Source of the DNA: Rhizobacter sp. AJA081-3
GTDB taxonomy: Bacteria; Pseudomonadota; Gammaproteobacteria; Burkholderiales; Burkholderiaceae_C
DNA: 64,000 bases
Assembly: GCF_017795745.1 (NCBI RefSeq)
Contig: NZ_CP059067.1
Span: 372,001 to 436,000 of the forward strand
Direction of reading: 5' to 3'
Both the position numbers and the translations under genes were made by a program. Shown here piece after piece: positions 8,238 to 17,859 of the stretch. Position 1 is the stretch's first letter, and the number at the start of each line of letters is the position of its first letter. The notes beneath the pieces are model-generated. The model saw only the letters and a program-made list of their open reading frames with translations. It was not told the DNA's origin and searched no databases.

Positions 8238-9362
8238 TCAGCCGTCGCGCAGCGCCGCGATGCGATCCAGGCAGCGGCGGTGGCGCTCGTCGACGCGGCG
8301 GGCGAACCACTCGGTGGTCAGCTTGCGCGTGAACTTCGGGCTGTGCAGGTCGATGCGCGGCAGCACTGCGCGAGGCAGCGTTCGCTTGTCCAGCCGCTCG
8401 GCATAGGCGAACACGCGTTCGTAGAGCTCCGTGTTCTCGAAGGTGGCGTCTTCGCCCTTCTCGAGGTCGCGCCGGATCGCCGGCTCGCTCAGGCCGAGCC
8501 GGCCGGCCAGCGTCCCGGCGGCACGCTCGGTCTCGCCGCGCGGGCCGCCGCTGCCTCGCGGCAGCAGGTCGCCGTCGAGCGCCACCGGCAGCCCCGAGGC
8601 CACGGCCAGCGCGTTCTGGAACGCGGCGTTGCGGCTGGCCAGTCGGCCGGCATTGAAGTCGGCGAAGCGGTAGATCGGCTGGTCATAGGGTGCGTCGTAG
8701 GCGAGCAGGTGCGCCGCGCCGAAGTACAGGCCGCCGCGGCGCGTGAACACCTCGCGCCGTATTGATTCGCGCACCGGGTACGGGTAGGGCCGCGCCTTGG
8801 CCTGCGCCTCGGCGAAGGCGATGCTCACCTGCATCGGCCCGCCGGTGCGCACCGGGTTGCGGCTCTCGAAGAAGGTCTTGCCCAGCGGCACCATGCCGAT
8901 GAAGTCTTCGAAGATCTCGCTGAGCTGGCGCTCGGTCTTCACCGCGTCGATGCGCTCGGCGTAACTGCGGCCATCCGGCGAACTCAGCGCAAGCGCGGCG
9001 CGCAGCGCGAGCTTGGGCACACCGGCCTCGTCGGCGCGGCGCTCGATCTCCTTGCGCGCGATGGCGCCGAGGCCCGGCACCGCCGGGTCGGCACGAAAGC
9101 CCGACTCCTGCTCGGTGACCGCCAGCACCGCGCACAGGTTCGCCGGCGTCGATGGCAGTTCCAGCGTGGCCAGGGCGGCGTGGATGTCGGCGGCCCAGCC
9201 GGCGCGATCCTCCGTGCCGGCCGGCAGCAGGCGAACGATCGTTTCGCGCGCTTCGGTCGGGCCCATGCCGGCCGGCTCCGCCATGCGGCCCGGCACGGCG
9301 CAGCCTGCGAGCAGCACGGCGAGAGCCGCGGCGACAGCCGCGGCGCAGATCGGTCTTGACAT
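8238..9362 (-). CDS. DUF1615 family outer-membrane lipoprotein
   Basis: The 374-residue product begins with a lipoprotein signal ending LAVLLAGC (Cys21), so it is exported and lipidated. The body matches the DUF1615 family, which I believe includes the E. coli surface lipoprotein YaiW; typical stretches are VTEQESGF, GPMQVSIAFAEA, RGGLYFGAAHLL and DFNAGRLASRNAAFQNA. The function is not established; the E-S-G-F segment and the AAFQNA region are vaguely like lytic-transglycosylase-type folds, but this is speculation. It is divergent from a second lipoprotein gene at 9469, and the shared upstream region carries a repeated palindrome that could control both. Confidence 0.8.
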   Translation of the reverse strand: MSRPICAAAVAAALAVLLAGCAVPGRMAEPAGMGPTEARETIVRLLPAGTEDRAGWAADIHAALATLELPSTPANLCAVLAVTEQESGFRADPAVPGLGAIARKEIERRADEAGVPKLALRAALALSSPDGRSYAERIDAVKTERQLSEIFEDFIGMVPLGKTFFESRNPVRTGGPMQVSIAFAEAQAKARPYPYPVRESIRREVFTRRGGLYFGAAHLLAYDAPYDQPIYRFADFNAGRLASRNAAFQNALAVASGLPVALDGDLLPRGSGGPRGETERAAGTLAGRLGLSEPAIRRDLEKGEDATFENTELYERVFAYAERLDKRTLPRAVLPRIDLHSPKFTRKLTTEWFARRVDERHRRCLDRIAALRDG

Positions 9363-9376
9363 GGTTCAGTCTGGGG

Positions 9377-9432
9377 ATGCGCTCGCATTCTGATGCAGGC
9401 AGGCTTGTTGCACCGGATCAATGCGCTCGCAT
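9377..9432. promoter_or_regulatory. Duplicated palindrome ATGCG-N2-CGCAT, candidate operator
   Basis: The 12-mer ATGCGCTCGCAT, itself a perfect 5-bp dyad around CT, occurs at 9377-9388 and again at 9421-9432. The copies are 44 bp apart, about four helical turns, so both lie on the same DNA face. They sit in the 106-bp gap between the divergent lipoprotein genes, which suggests a regulator site. The binding protein is unknown. Confidence 0.45.
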
Positions 9433-9468
9433 GGCGTCCGGCTCAGTATGAAGCCTCGGGAGGCTGAG

Positions 9469-10758
9469 ATGGAACGGGCTCGAACGGTTCGCGCGGTGAA
9501 CGCCGCTTTCATCGTGGGGCTGCTGACGGCATGCAGCACGCTTCACGTCGGTCAATCTCCGGAAGCGCCCGCTGCGCCGCAACCCGAGGGCCAGTGCATC
9601 GCCGATTTCTACCTGCCGTATGCCGCCTTGGCGGCCGACGTCTACAGGACCCGGGGCGCGGCGATCGAGCGGCTGCAGTTGGTCGTCAACGACGATCTCA
9701 TCCAGCGGATCACGAACGGGAAGGGCATCACGCGCGAGGAAGTGAGCAGCCTGTACAGCCGGGCACGCGCTCAGCAATGCCAGGCTTCGCAGCCTTGCCT
9801 GGGCGAGATTCGCGAGCCGGACAAGGTCAAGGAAATCTTCAACGCCGGCGACGAAGGTTTCGAGGATGCGATTCCCCAGCAGGATTCGCAGTGCGACGAC
9901 CGATCGAGCGCCAGGCCCAAGGTGCCCATCAAGGAGGCGGCGTGGGAGTTCGGCTGGGAACGGGCCCGGGAACTCGAGAAATATGCCTTCACTCGCGAGT
10001 GGCGCATCTTCGTGCCGGATTTCGCGATCGAGGTCTGGCGCCGCATCCGCAAGGACCCGGCCGCCGTGGGCCAGCAGGAATATGCCATCGTGTTTCGCGG
10101 TACGGCCGGATACGGCGGATGGTTCTCGAACCTGCGGCCCATCACGGCGCTGCTTCCCGGCTTCTGGGATCACTACAGGCAGGCCGAGGCGAGCGCGCGG
10201 CGCATCGTCGAGCAGATCTACATGATCGAGTTCCTTCGCTACGAATGGCAGCTCGGCCAGGCGCAGGCAGGGGTGGGCCCGCCACCGCGCAGCGACGCCA
10301 TCGAACTGCCGCTCATCACCCTGGTCGGCCACTCTCTCGGAGCAGGACTGGCACGTTATGCGTACCTGCGCGTCCCCGAAGCGACGCGGGTGGTCGGATT
10401 CAACCCCTCCCCTGTCGACGGCGGCCACACGCTCTTTCCCATTGCCGCACGCGAACGCTTCTCGCAGGGGCGCCGCCAGGATCCGGGCAAGTTCTGTGTC
10501 GCTCCCGGTGCGCCCCTGCCGAGCGAGTTGCCGAGCATGTTCTTCCTGCACGAGAAGGGCGATGCACTGACGGAGATCGCACCGTGCTTCTCCGGCCCCG
10601 AGTGGGGCTCCGAGGGCGGGCCGGTCGCCCTGTGCCAGGGTGTCGATCTCAGCCACGGCAGTGCGCTGCGCCAGCACGCCATGAACATCATGGCCTGCAG
10701 GTTGTCGGTGCGCTACTTCAAGGACAAGAAGGGATCCGCCTTCGCGGGGCCGCCATGA
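9469..10758 (+). CDS. Putative alpha/beta-hydrolase (lipase-like) lipoprotein
   Basis: The 429-residue protein starts with a signal sequence ending VGLLTAC (lipobox), so it is probably anchored in the outer membrane. The only clear catalytic feature is LVGHSLGAGLARYAY, the GXSXG nucleophile elbow of alpha/beta hydrolases, preceded by YAIVFRGTAGYGGW, which resembles the strand and oxyanion-hole region of class 3 lipases. It is longer than a simple lipase because of an N-terminal extension rich in charged residues. The ATG at 9469 has CGGGAGGC just upstream; earlier ATGs at 9421 and 9448 lie in or next to a palindromic repeat. The stop overlaps the next lipase-like gene (ATGA). Substrate unknown. 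Confidence 0.7.
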   Translation: MERARTVRAVNAAFIVGLLTACSTLHVGQSPEAPAAPQPEGQCIADFYLPYAALAADVYRTRGAAIERLQLVVNDDLIQRITNGKGITREEVSSLYSRARAQQCQASQPCLGEIREPDKVKEIFNAGDEGFEDAIPQQDSQCDDRSSARPKVPIKEAAWEFGWERARELEKYAFTREWRIFVPDFAIEVWRRIRKDPAAVGQQEYAIVFRGTAGYGGWFSNLRPITALLPGFWDHYRQAEASARRIVEQIYMIEFLRYEWQLGQAQAGVGPPPRSDAIELPLITLVGHSLGAGLARYAYLRVPEATRVVGFNPSPVDGGHTLFPIAARERFSQGRRQDPGKFCVAPGAPLPSELPSMFFLHEKGDALTEIAPCFSGPEWGSEGGPVALCQGVDLSHGSALRQHAMNIMACRLSVRYFKDKKGSAFAGPP

Positions 10759-11570
10759 AGAAGATCTCGAAAGCCTGCTTCGTCGCCCTGGCCGCGCTGG
10801 CCGCGTCTGCGCAGGCCGATGTGGCCCGGCCGCTGACGCGGGACATCGCCAACGAGGTCGCGCTGTATTCGATGATGGCCTCGAACGCCTATGCCGGCGA
10901 CCGCGAGAAGACCCGATTCCCTCTCGAACGCCTGGGATGGAAGAAGGTGGATCTGCAGGGGCAGCCGGTGCCCGAATCCAGCAACTCCTACCAGCCCAGG
11001 ACCGTTGTCGGTGACATGTTCTCGAACCTGCAGTTCGACATCTGGGAGGACTCGAACTCCAAGCGGACTGTCTTCGCCTTCAAGGGCACGAAGGAGAAGG
11101 TCGACTGGCTGACAGGCGACCTGATGGTCGGGATCTCCATCCCGTACAAGAGTGCCAAGAAGCACGTTCGTGAGTACATGGCGGCCCACCCCGACAGGCT
11201 GGTGACCGTGACGGGGCACTCGCTCGGCGGCGGTCTGGCGCTGTCGGTGTCGTTCTGGGAGGGCGTGGACGCAGTCGCCTTCAACACCTCGCCCAGGGTC
11301 TTCGACGGTGCCCGGAACCAGAACAAGGCGGCCCGGCGGCTGGCGGTGTTCCAGGAGAACGACATCCTGCAGAAGGTCCGGCGCTGGTACCCGAAGTTCC
11401 TCACCAAGATCAAGCCCGGGCAGATCGTCGAGACGCGCTTCGACTACGCCAGGCGAAACACGCACCGAAGCGATCTGCTGGCCGAGGGCCTGCTGGCATG
11501 CAGCACGGACCCGGGGCTCAGGGAACTGGCTGCAGACGTGCAGCTGACGGTGAGCTGCTACCTCGAATAG
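10755..11570 (+). CDS. Secreted class 3 lipase-like hydrolase
   Basis: This 271-residue protein has a signal peptide (MKKISKACFVALAALAASAQA) and a class 3 lipase core. FAFKGTKEKVDWLTGDL corresponds to the oxyanion-hole strand and DW-loop, and VTVTGHSLGGGLALSVSF carries the nucleophile Ser. A later VAFNTSPRVFDG and an NTHRSDLL segment could supply the catalytic Asp and His. It overlaps the upstream lipase-like lipoprotein by 4 bp, so the two are likely made together, perhaps as a pair acting on the same envelope or external substrate. A phosphodiesterase-fold gene follows 30 bp later. True lipase activity is not proven by sequence alone. Confidence 0.78.
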   Translation: MKKISKACFVALAALAASAQADVARPLTRDIANEVALYSMMASNAYAGDREKTRFPLERLGWKKVDLQGQPVPESSNSYQPRTVVGDMFSNLQFDIWEDSNSKRTVFAFKGTKEKVDWLTGDLMVGISIPYKSAKKHVREYMAAHPDRLVTVTGHSLGGGLALSVSFWEGVDAVAFNTSPRVFDGARNQNKAARRLAVFQENDILQKVRRWYPKFLTKIKPGQIVETRFDYARRNTHRSDLLAEGLLACSTDPGLRELAADVQLTVSCYLE

Positions 11571-11600
11571 GGGGCGCCGCTTTCGAATCAAGGAGGACAC

Positions 11601-12713
11601 ATGCGACTCGCCACGTTCAACGTCGAGAATCTCTTCGATCGCCCCAAGGCCATGAACCTGGACAGCTGGGCTGAAGGAAAGCCCGTGCTCGACAAGTTCG
11701 CACGGCTGAGCGCGCTTCTCGGCGAGATCAACTACACCGCGGCCCGCAAGTCGCGCATGGTCGAACTGCTCACGAGCCTGGGCCTGGCCAAGTCGGATGA
11801 GGGGCCGTTCGTGAGGCTTCGGCAGAACAGGGGCGACCTGCTCAAGCGACCCAAGGCAGGCCCGGTGGAGATCGTCGCCAACGGGCGCGCGGACTGGTCG
11901 GGTTCGCTGGAACTGATCGAGAAGCCGGTCGACGACGAGGCCATGCGCAACACGGCACGGGTCATGATGGACATCGAGGCCGACGTCCTGGCGGTGGTCG
12001 AGGCCGAGAGCCGGCCCGCACTCGCCGCCTTCAATGACGAGATCATCCGGGCCCTGGGCGGCTCGTCGTTCCCCGGCGTGATGCTCATCGACGGGAACGA
12101 CCCGCGTGGCATCGACGTCGGCCTGCTGACGCGCCCGCCGTATCAGATCGGCCCCATGCGAAGCCATGTCGACGATCGCGATGCGAAGGGCAGCCGGATC
12201 TTCTCCCGCGACTGCCCGGAATACGGGATCGGCCTGGACGATGGACGGGTGCTGTGGGTGCTGCCCAACCACTTGAAGAGCAAAGGCTTCGGTTCGACGA
12301 AGGACTCCACCGCGCGCCGACTCTTGCAGGCACAGCGCATCCGGTCCCTCTACGAGGCCAAGCGGGCCGCAGGCGAGGATCTGGTCGCCATCGTGGGAGA
12401 CTTCAACGACACACCCGGAAGCGACGCGCTTCGGCCCCTGCTCCACGACACCGATCTCCGGGATGTCTTCACGCATGCCGCGTTCGACGACGGCGGACAT
12501 CCGGGCACCTTCGGGTCGTGCACCGCATCGAACAAGATCGACTACATCCTGCTGTCGCCTGCGGCGTGGGCGCGCGTGACGGGCGGCGGCGTCTGGCGCA
12601 AGGGCATGTGGCCCGGTGTCAGGCCCGTGAAATGGGATGTCTATCCGGAGCTGACCCTGCCGCGGCAAGTCGCCTCGGATCACGCCGCGGTCTGGGTGGA
12701 CCTGGATCTGTAG
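11601..12713 (+). CDS. Endonuclease/exonuclease/phosphatase family protein
   Basis: The 370-residue product has the EEP fold landmarks: RLATFNVENLF at the N-terminus (metal-binding Asn/Glu), VVEAES near residue 135, the GDFNDTPGS motif near residue 268 and SDHAAVWVDL at the end. EEP proteins hydrolyse phosphodiester bonds in nucleic acids, lipids or signalling molecules. There is no signal peptide, so it is cytoplasmic unless exported in some other way. A strong AAGGAGGA ribosome site precedes the ATG. It follows the two lipase-like genes by 30 bp and may share their transcript, which hints at a phospholipid-related role, but nuclease activity is equally possible. Confidence 0.8.
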   Translation: MRLATFNVENLFDRPKAMNLDSWAEGKPVLDKFARLSALLGEINYTAARKSRMVELLTSLGLAKSDEGPFVRLRQNRGDLLKRPKAGPVEIVANGRADWSGSLELIEKPVDDEAMRNTARVMMDIEADVLAVVEAESRPALAAFNDEIIRALGGSSFPGVMLIDGNDPRGIDVGLLTRPPYQIGPMRSHVDDRDAKGSRIFSRDCPEYGIGLDDGRVLWVLPNHLKSKGFGSTKDSTARRLLQAQRIRSLYEAKRAAGEDLVAIVGDFNDTPGSDALRPLLHDTDLRDVFTHAAFDDGGHPGTFGSCTASNKIDYILLSPAAWARVTGGGVWRKGMWPGVRPVKWDVYPELTLPRQVASDHAAVWVDLDL

Positions 12714-12728
12714 GCGCGTGGCGCCGGC

Positions 12729-14138
<1,410 letters not shown>

Positions 14139-14197
14139 GCCGGATTATCGGAGCCCGGCGATACCGACAAGGATCTGGGACCCGACTTGAGTGAAGT

Positions 14198-14824
14198 ATC
14201 CGCCGCCCTTTGCGGAAGTTCGGGGATGTCCGCTTCGTGCTTCGTTCGCGCATCGCGGCAGGCGCTGCTCGCGGGGGGCTCATGCTGTGGCGGTCGGCGC
14301 GTTGCGCCGACTCCACTGCGATGCTCGCACCAGGGTCGTGCCGCAGAACTCACTACGCGACCTGCGGTCGCTGCGTTCGAACAGCCGCGGCAAGTCAGTT
14401 CACGAAGCGCGCTGGCGCGCGCCGACCCCGGCGCTGTGCTTCTCGTCGCCACAGAAATCGCCCCCCGCGGGCAGCGCCTGCCGCGAAGTCCACCGCTGGT
14501 TCTCCTCCATCGGCGCGCCACCACCGGTTCAGCAAAGGCGCGACCGGGCAGGTGGAGGCGCGCCTCTGAGGTGCCGAGAAGCGCAGGGCTCGTGGCCGCG
14601 CGCGCAGCGCGCATCGTCTTCTGACTCGTCGACGCTGTCCGAACGCAGCGACCGCAGGTCGCGGAGTGAGTTCGGCGACGGGGCCATGAGACCGAGCATC
14701 GCAGGGGAGTCGGCGCGCAGCGCCGACCGCCGAGGCGAAGCGCCGTAGCCTGCCCGGGCGTGCCTTTGCCGCGCCAACCGCAGCGCACACCGCAGACGTC
14801 GAACTTCAGCAGAGGGCCGCAAGC
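14198..14824 (-). repeat. Non-coding ~627-bp repeat element, copy A, with terminal inverted repeats
   Basis: The 733-bp gap between dbpA and the BTAD regulator gene contains no convincing gene. It is filled by an element whose reverse complement matches 57014-57641 along its full length with only scattered differences (roughly 90-95% by eye). The ends are imperfect inverted repeats; the right end CGAACTTCAGCAGAGGGCC pairs with the left end near 14205-14222. Inside, two arms of about 95 bp (about 14287-14383 and 14633-14732) are inverted copies of each other, flanking a ~250-bp centre. It encodes no transposase, so it would be a non-autonomous, MITE-like or structured element. In its own orientation it starts 48 bp after the BTAD gene stop and ends 60 bp before dbpA. 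Confidence 0.85.
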
Positions 14825-14871
14825 CGCTGTCGGCTCGCGCATATGTCTGAGTCTTCGAACGCGGATTGGTA

Positions 14872-16878
14872 TCAGGCCAGCCCGAGCTGCGGCGCCACGC
14901 GCCGGATCAGCGCCGTGCCTTCGGCATCGAAGCGGAAGGCACCGAGGAAATCGTCCAGCCCGTAGCCTGGCAGGCTGGCGCGGATCGTCGCCATCACGCG
15001 CTGCGCCTCGTCATGGCGGCCGGCCAGCGCCAGGCAGTGGCTGGCGATGCCCAGGATGTGCACATGGGCGTTCGGCCGCGCTGCGGCCTTCATCGCCCAG
15101 TCGGCCGCCTCGCCGTGGCGGCCCAGGCGCATCAGCGCGAGCGCGCGCGAGGCCAGCATGGCGAACAGCAGTGGGTCGAAGGGACTCAGCTCGCGGGCAT
15201 GATCCGACGAGACGATGGCCGCCTGTGCATCGCCCGACTGGGCGTTGACGAAAGCCAGCGTGTAGTGGCCCTGCGAGAAGTTCGGGCTCAGCGCCACCGA
15301 CATGTCGAGCTCGCCGATCGACTCCGGGATGCGCCCGCGCAGCCAGTGTGCGCGGCCCAGCGCCCAGCGTGCGGCCGGGTCCTGGTCATCGGCGAGCACG
15401 CCCTGCGCGGCGCTGCGGTAGGCCTGCTCGGTCTCGTGCCCCCGTTCACCCCAGCCGAGGAAGGCGTTCTGGAAATGCGTGAACGACAACCCCGCGTAGG
15501 GCCTCGCGAAAGTCGGGTCCAGGCGGATCGCAGTCTCGAAGAAGTGCCGTGCCTGCTGGTTGTCCTCGCGATGGAAACGGTACATGTGCCACAGGCCGCG
15601 GTGGTGCGCTTCCCAGGCGTCGAGCTGGCTGGGCGGCTTGAGCACCGCGCGGTTGCGCTCCGACATCTCGACCTGCCCGGCGATCGCCGCGACGAGGTGG
15701 TTGCCGAGTTCGTCGAGCACCGCCAGCGCGTCGCGCCGAGGCGCCTCCAGCACGTCGGCCCAGAGGATGCGTGCGCTGCGCGTCTCGGTGAGCTGCACCT
15801 CCAGGCTCAGCTGCTCGCCACGCCGGCGCAGCGAACCGCTGGCCACGTAGTCGACGTCGAGTGCGCGCGCCGCCTCCTCGGCACCCAGGCCGCGCGAATC
15901 GAGCGCGGCGGTGCTGCCCTGCGAGATCACGAACATGTTGCGCAGCTTGGCCAGGCGCATCGTCACGTCGTGCGCGAGGGCGCTGCCCAGGCCGGCGGCA
16001 GCCAATGGCCCCGAGGCATCGGCGAACGGCATCACCGCGATCGAGGCGCGACGCGGTGGGCCGGCAGTCACGGCCGCCGGCTCGGTGGCCGACGCCGGCC
16101 GTGCCGGACGGGGCGACGCGTGGCCTTGCCGGGCGCTGCGCCAGGCGTGGGCCAGCGGCCCGGCGTCCTGGCCCTCGGCCTCGAACAGGCGGCTCGCCGC
16201 GGCGAGGTGCTCGTCGCCGGCGCGCAGCTCGCCGCGTGCCGCCAGCGCATCGAACAGGCGCTCGTGCGCGCGCCGGTCGAAGGGGGCGAGTTGCAGCCAC
16301 AACGCCAGGCAGGCCAGCGCCTCGTCGCCGGCCGGCGGCAGCGCAGCGGCGAGATGCTCCAGCACGGCGACATGGAGCGCGCGCAGGCGGCGTCGCTGGC
16401 CGACCAGCCAGGCGCTGTAGGGCGCGCTGCGGGCGATCTCCAGCCCCTGCAGGAACTCATCCGTGAAGCGCGCGGCCATCGCTCGCAGCGCCGCAGCATC
16501 CAGCGAGGCCAGGCCGGCGTGCGCGGCGCGGTCGAGTTCGAGCACGTCCACTGACACGTCGGAGAGGTCGAGCCGGATCGCATCACCCTCGGCCTGCACG
16601 CGTGCTCGCCCCGGCTCGTCGAGCAGGCCGCGCAGCTTGCTCAGGCTGCCACGCAGCTCGGCGCGAGGGTCGCTCGGCAGATCCCAGAGGAACTCGCACA
16701 GCGCGTCGCGCGACAACGGCCGCGGTGCGAGCGCCAGGTGGGCGAGCAGCGCGCGCAGCTTGCGCGAGGGCGGCAGGGCGATCGCCGCGCCGCCGCGCCA
16801 TAGCGACAGCGGCCCGAGCAGGCGGATTTCCACGCCGGTTTCCACGCGCTCATCCACGGCGCTTGCCACGCCCGGCAC
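14872..16878 (-). CDS. BTAD/SARP-type transcriptional regulator with TPR C-terminus
   Basis: The 668-residue protein starts with an OmpR-like DNA-binding domain (EIRLLGPLSLWRGG, PPSRKLRALLAHLAL) joined to a bacterial transcriptional activation (BTAD) domain to about residue 245. A middle part (about 280-395) beginning RASIAVMPFAD and containing VDYVASGSLRRRGEQLSLEVQL resembles the TolB/FlgO-like segment found in adenylate-cyclase-type regulators. The rest is a TPR-like helical array (ARPYAGLSFTHFQNAF, ARWALGRAHWLRG). Such proteins are one-component regulators. It is divergent from a methyltransferase gene, and a 7-bp dyad lies between them. The GTG at 16878 is used as start; an internal GTG near 16836 is a possible alternative. 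Confidence 0.82.
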   Translation of the reverse strand: MPGVASAVDERVETGVEIRLLGPLSLWRGGAAIALPPSRKLRALLAHLALAPRPLSRDALCEFLWDLPSDPRAELRGSLSKLRGLLDEPGRARVQAEGDAIRLDLSDVSVDVLELDRAAHAGLASLDAAALRAMAARFTDEFLQGLEIARSAPYSAWLVGQRRRLRALHVAVLEHLAAALPPAGDEALACLALWLQLAPFDRRAHERLFDALAARGELRAGDEHLAAASRLFEAEGQDAGPLAHAWRSARQGHASPRPARPASATEPAAVTAGPPRRASIAVMPFADASGPLAAAGLGSALAHDVTMRLAKLRNMFVISQGSTAALDSRGLGAEEAARALDVDYVASGSLRRRGEQLSLEVQLTETRSARILWADVLEAPRRDALAVLDELGNHLVAAIAGQVEMSERNRAVLKPPSQLDAWEAHHRGLWHMYRFHREDNQQARHFFETAIRLDPTFARPYAGLSFTHFQNAFLGWGERGHETEQAYRSAAQGVLADDQDPAARWALGRAHWLRGRIPESIGELDMSVALSPNFSQGHYTLAFVNAQSGDAQAAIVSSDHARELSPFDPLLFAMLASRALALMRLGRHGEAADWAMKAAARPNAHVHILGIASHCLALAGRHDEAQRVMATIRASLPGYGLDDFLGAFRFDAEGTALIRRVAPQLGLA

Positions 16879-16890
16879 GCAAGCTCTGGC

Positions 16891-16916
16891 TCAGCCCCCC
16901 GTACCGCGAGGGCTGA
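16891..16916. promoter_or_regulatory. Dyad TCAGCCC-N12-GGGCTGA in divergent promoter region
   Basis: A perfect 7-bp inverted repeat, TCAGCCC at 16891-16897 and GGGCTGA at 16910-16916, lies in the 65-bp gap between the divergent BTAD regulator and methyltransferase genes. It is a plausible operator for the regulator. A hairpin role is less likely because it is at the start, not the end, of both genes. Confidence 0.4.
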
Positions 16917-16943
16917 CCGATTGGCAATGAACGGAGCACTCTC

Positions 16944-17792
16944 ATGAACGAAGCATCCACCTTGGCCGCCACGAGCAGCCATCCCGCACAGCCCGATCTC
17001 GCCGCCGTGAAGGCGCGCCAGCAGGCCGCCTGGTCGTCGGGCGACTATGCCGTGGTGGGCACCACGCTGCAATGGGTGGGCGAACAGCTCGCCGAAGCCT
17101 GCGACCTGCGCTGGGACGAGCAGGTGCTCGACGTGGCCGCCGGCAACGGCAACGCGACGCTGGCGGCCGCACGGCGCGGCGCCCGCGTCACCTCGACCGA
17201 CTACGTGGCCAGCCTGCTCGACCGCGGCGCCGAGCGCGCTCGCGCCGAGCGGCTCGATGTCATGTTCAAGGTCGCCGACGTCGAGGCATTGCCCTTCGCC
17301 GACGCCAGCTTCGACGCCGTGCTGTCGACCTTCGGCGTGATGTTCGCGCCCGACCACGCGCGCAGCGCGGCGGAGATGGCGCGCGTGTGCCGCCCGGGCG
17401 GCCGCATCGGCATGGCGAACTGGACGCCCGACAGCCTGATCGGCCGCCTGTTCAAGGTGCTGGGCCGCCATGTGCCGCCGCCCGCGGGCGTGCAATCGCC
17501 TTCGTTGTGGGGATCGGAGACGCACCTCAAGGCACTCTTCGGCGACCGCGCCGCGGCCATCGCCATCACGCCGCGCCAGTTCACCTTCCGCTACCGCTCG
17601 CCGGCGCACTTCGTCGAGGTCTTCCGCACCTGGTACGGCCCGGTGCACAAGGCCTTCGGCGCCCTGCCGCCAGAGAAGGCGGCCGCGCTGGAGCGCGACA
17701 TGATCGAGCTGTTCGAGCCCGCCAACCGGGCCGGCGCGGCGTCCTTCGTGGCACCCAGCGAGTACCTCGAAGTGGTGGTGACGCGCCGCTAG
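16944..17792 (+). CDS. Class I SAM-dependent methyltransferase
   Basis: The 282-residue protein is a Rossmann-fold methyltransferase of the UbiE/Methyltransf_11 type. Motif I is VLDVAAGNGNATLAAARRG, the acidic loop after strand 2 is VTSTDYV, motif II is VADVEALPFADASFDAVLSTFGVMFAPD, and post-II is MARVCRPGGRIGMANWTPDS. The substrate is unknown. It starts with an ATG after a GGAG-type site and is transcribed away from a BTAD-type regulator gene, which is the likely controller. Confidence 0.87.
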   Translation: MNEASTLAATSSHPAQPDLAAVKARQQAAWSSGDYAVVGTTLQWVGEQLAEACDLRWDEQVLDVAAGNGNATLAAARRGARVTSTDYVASLLDRGAERARAERLDVMFKVADVEALPFADASFDAVLSTFGVMFAPDHARSAAEMARVCRPGGRIGMANWTPDSLIGRLFKVLGRHVPPPAGVQSPSLWGSETHLKALFGDRAAAIAITPRQFTFRYRSPAHFVEVFRTWYGPVHKAFGALPPEKAAALERDMIELFEPANRAGAASFVAPSEYLEVVVTRR

Positions 17793-17859
17793 CGCGCGCC
17801 GCCGCGGCACCGCCGAAGGTGCCAGGGGTTAGAGTCGGCGGTTCGACTCTGCCCCTTCC

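Noticed and set aside
14198-14824. Several open frames with Arg/Ser/Ala-rich products inside repeat copy A
   Set aside because: They occur in both directions and in several frames, share low-complexity patterns with frames in copy B, lack ribosome sites and cover inverted arms; they reflect GC-rich repeat DNA, not genes.
17806-17823. Hairpin GGCACC-N6-GGTGCC after the methyltransferase gene as a terminator
   Set aside because: The stem is only 6 bp and there is no T-tract after it.
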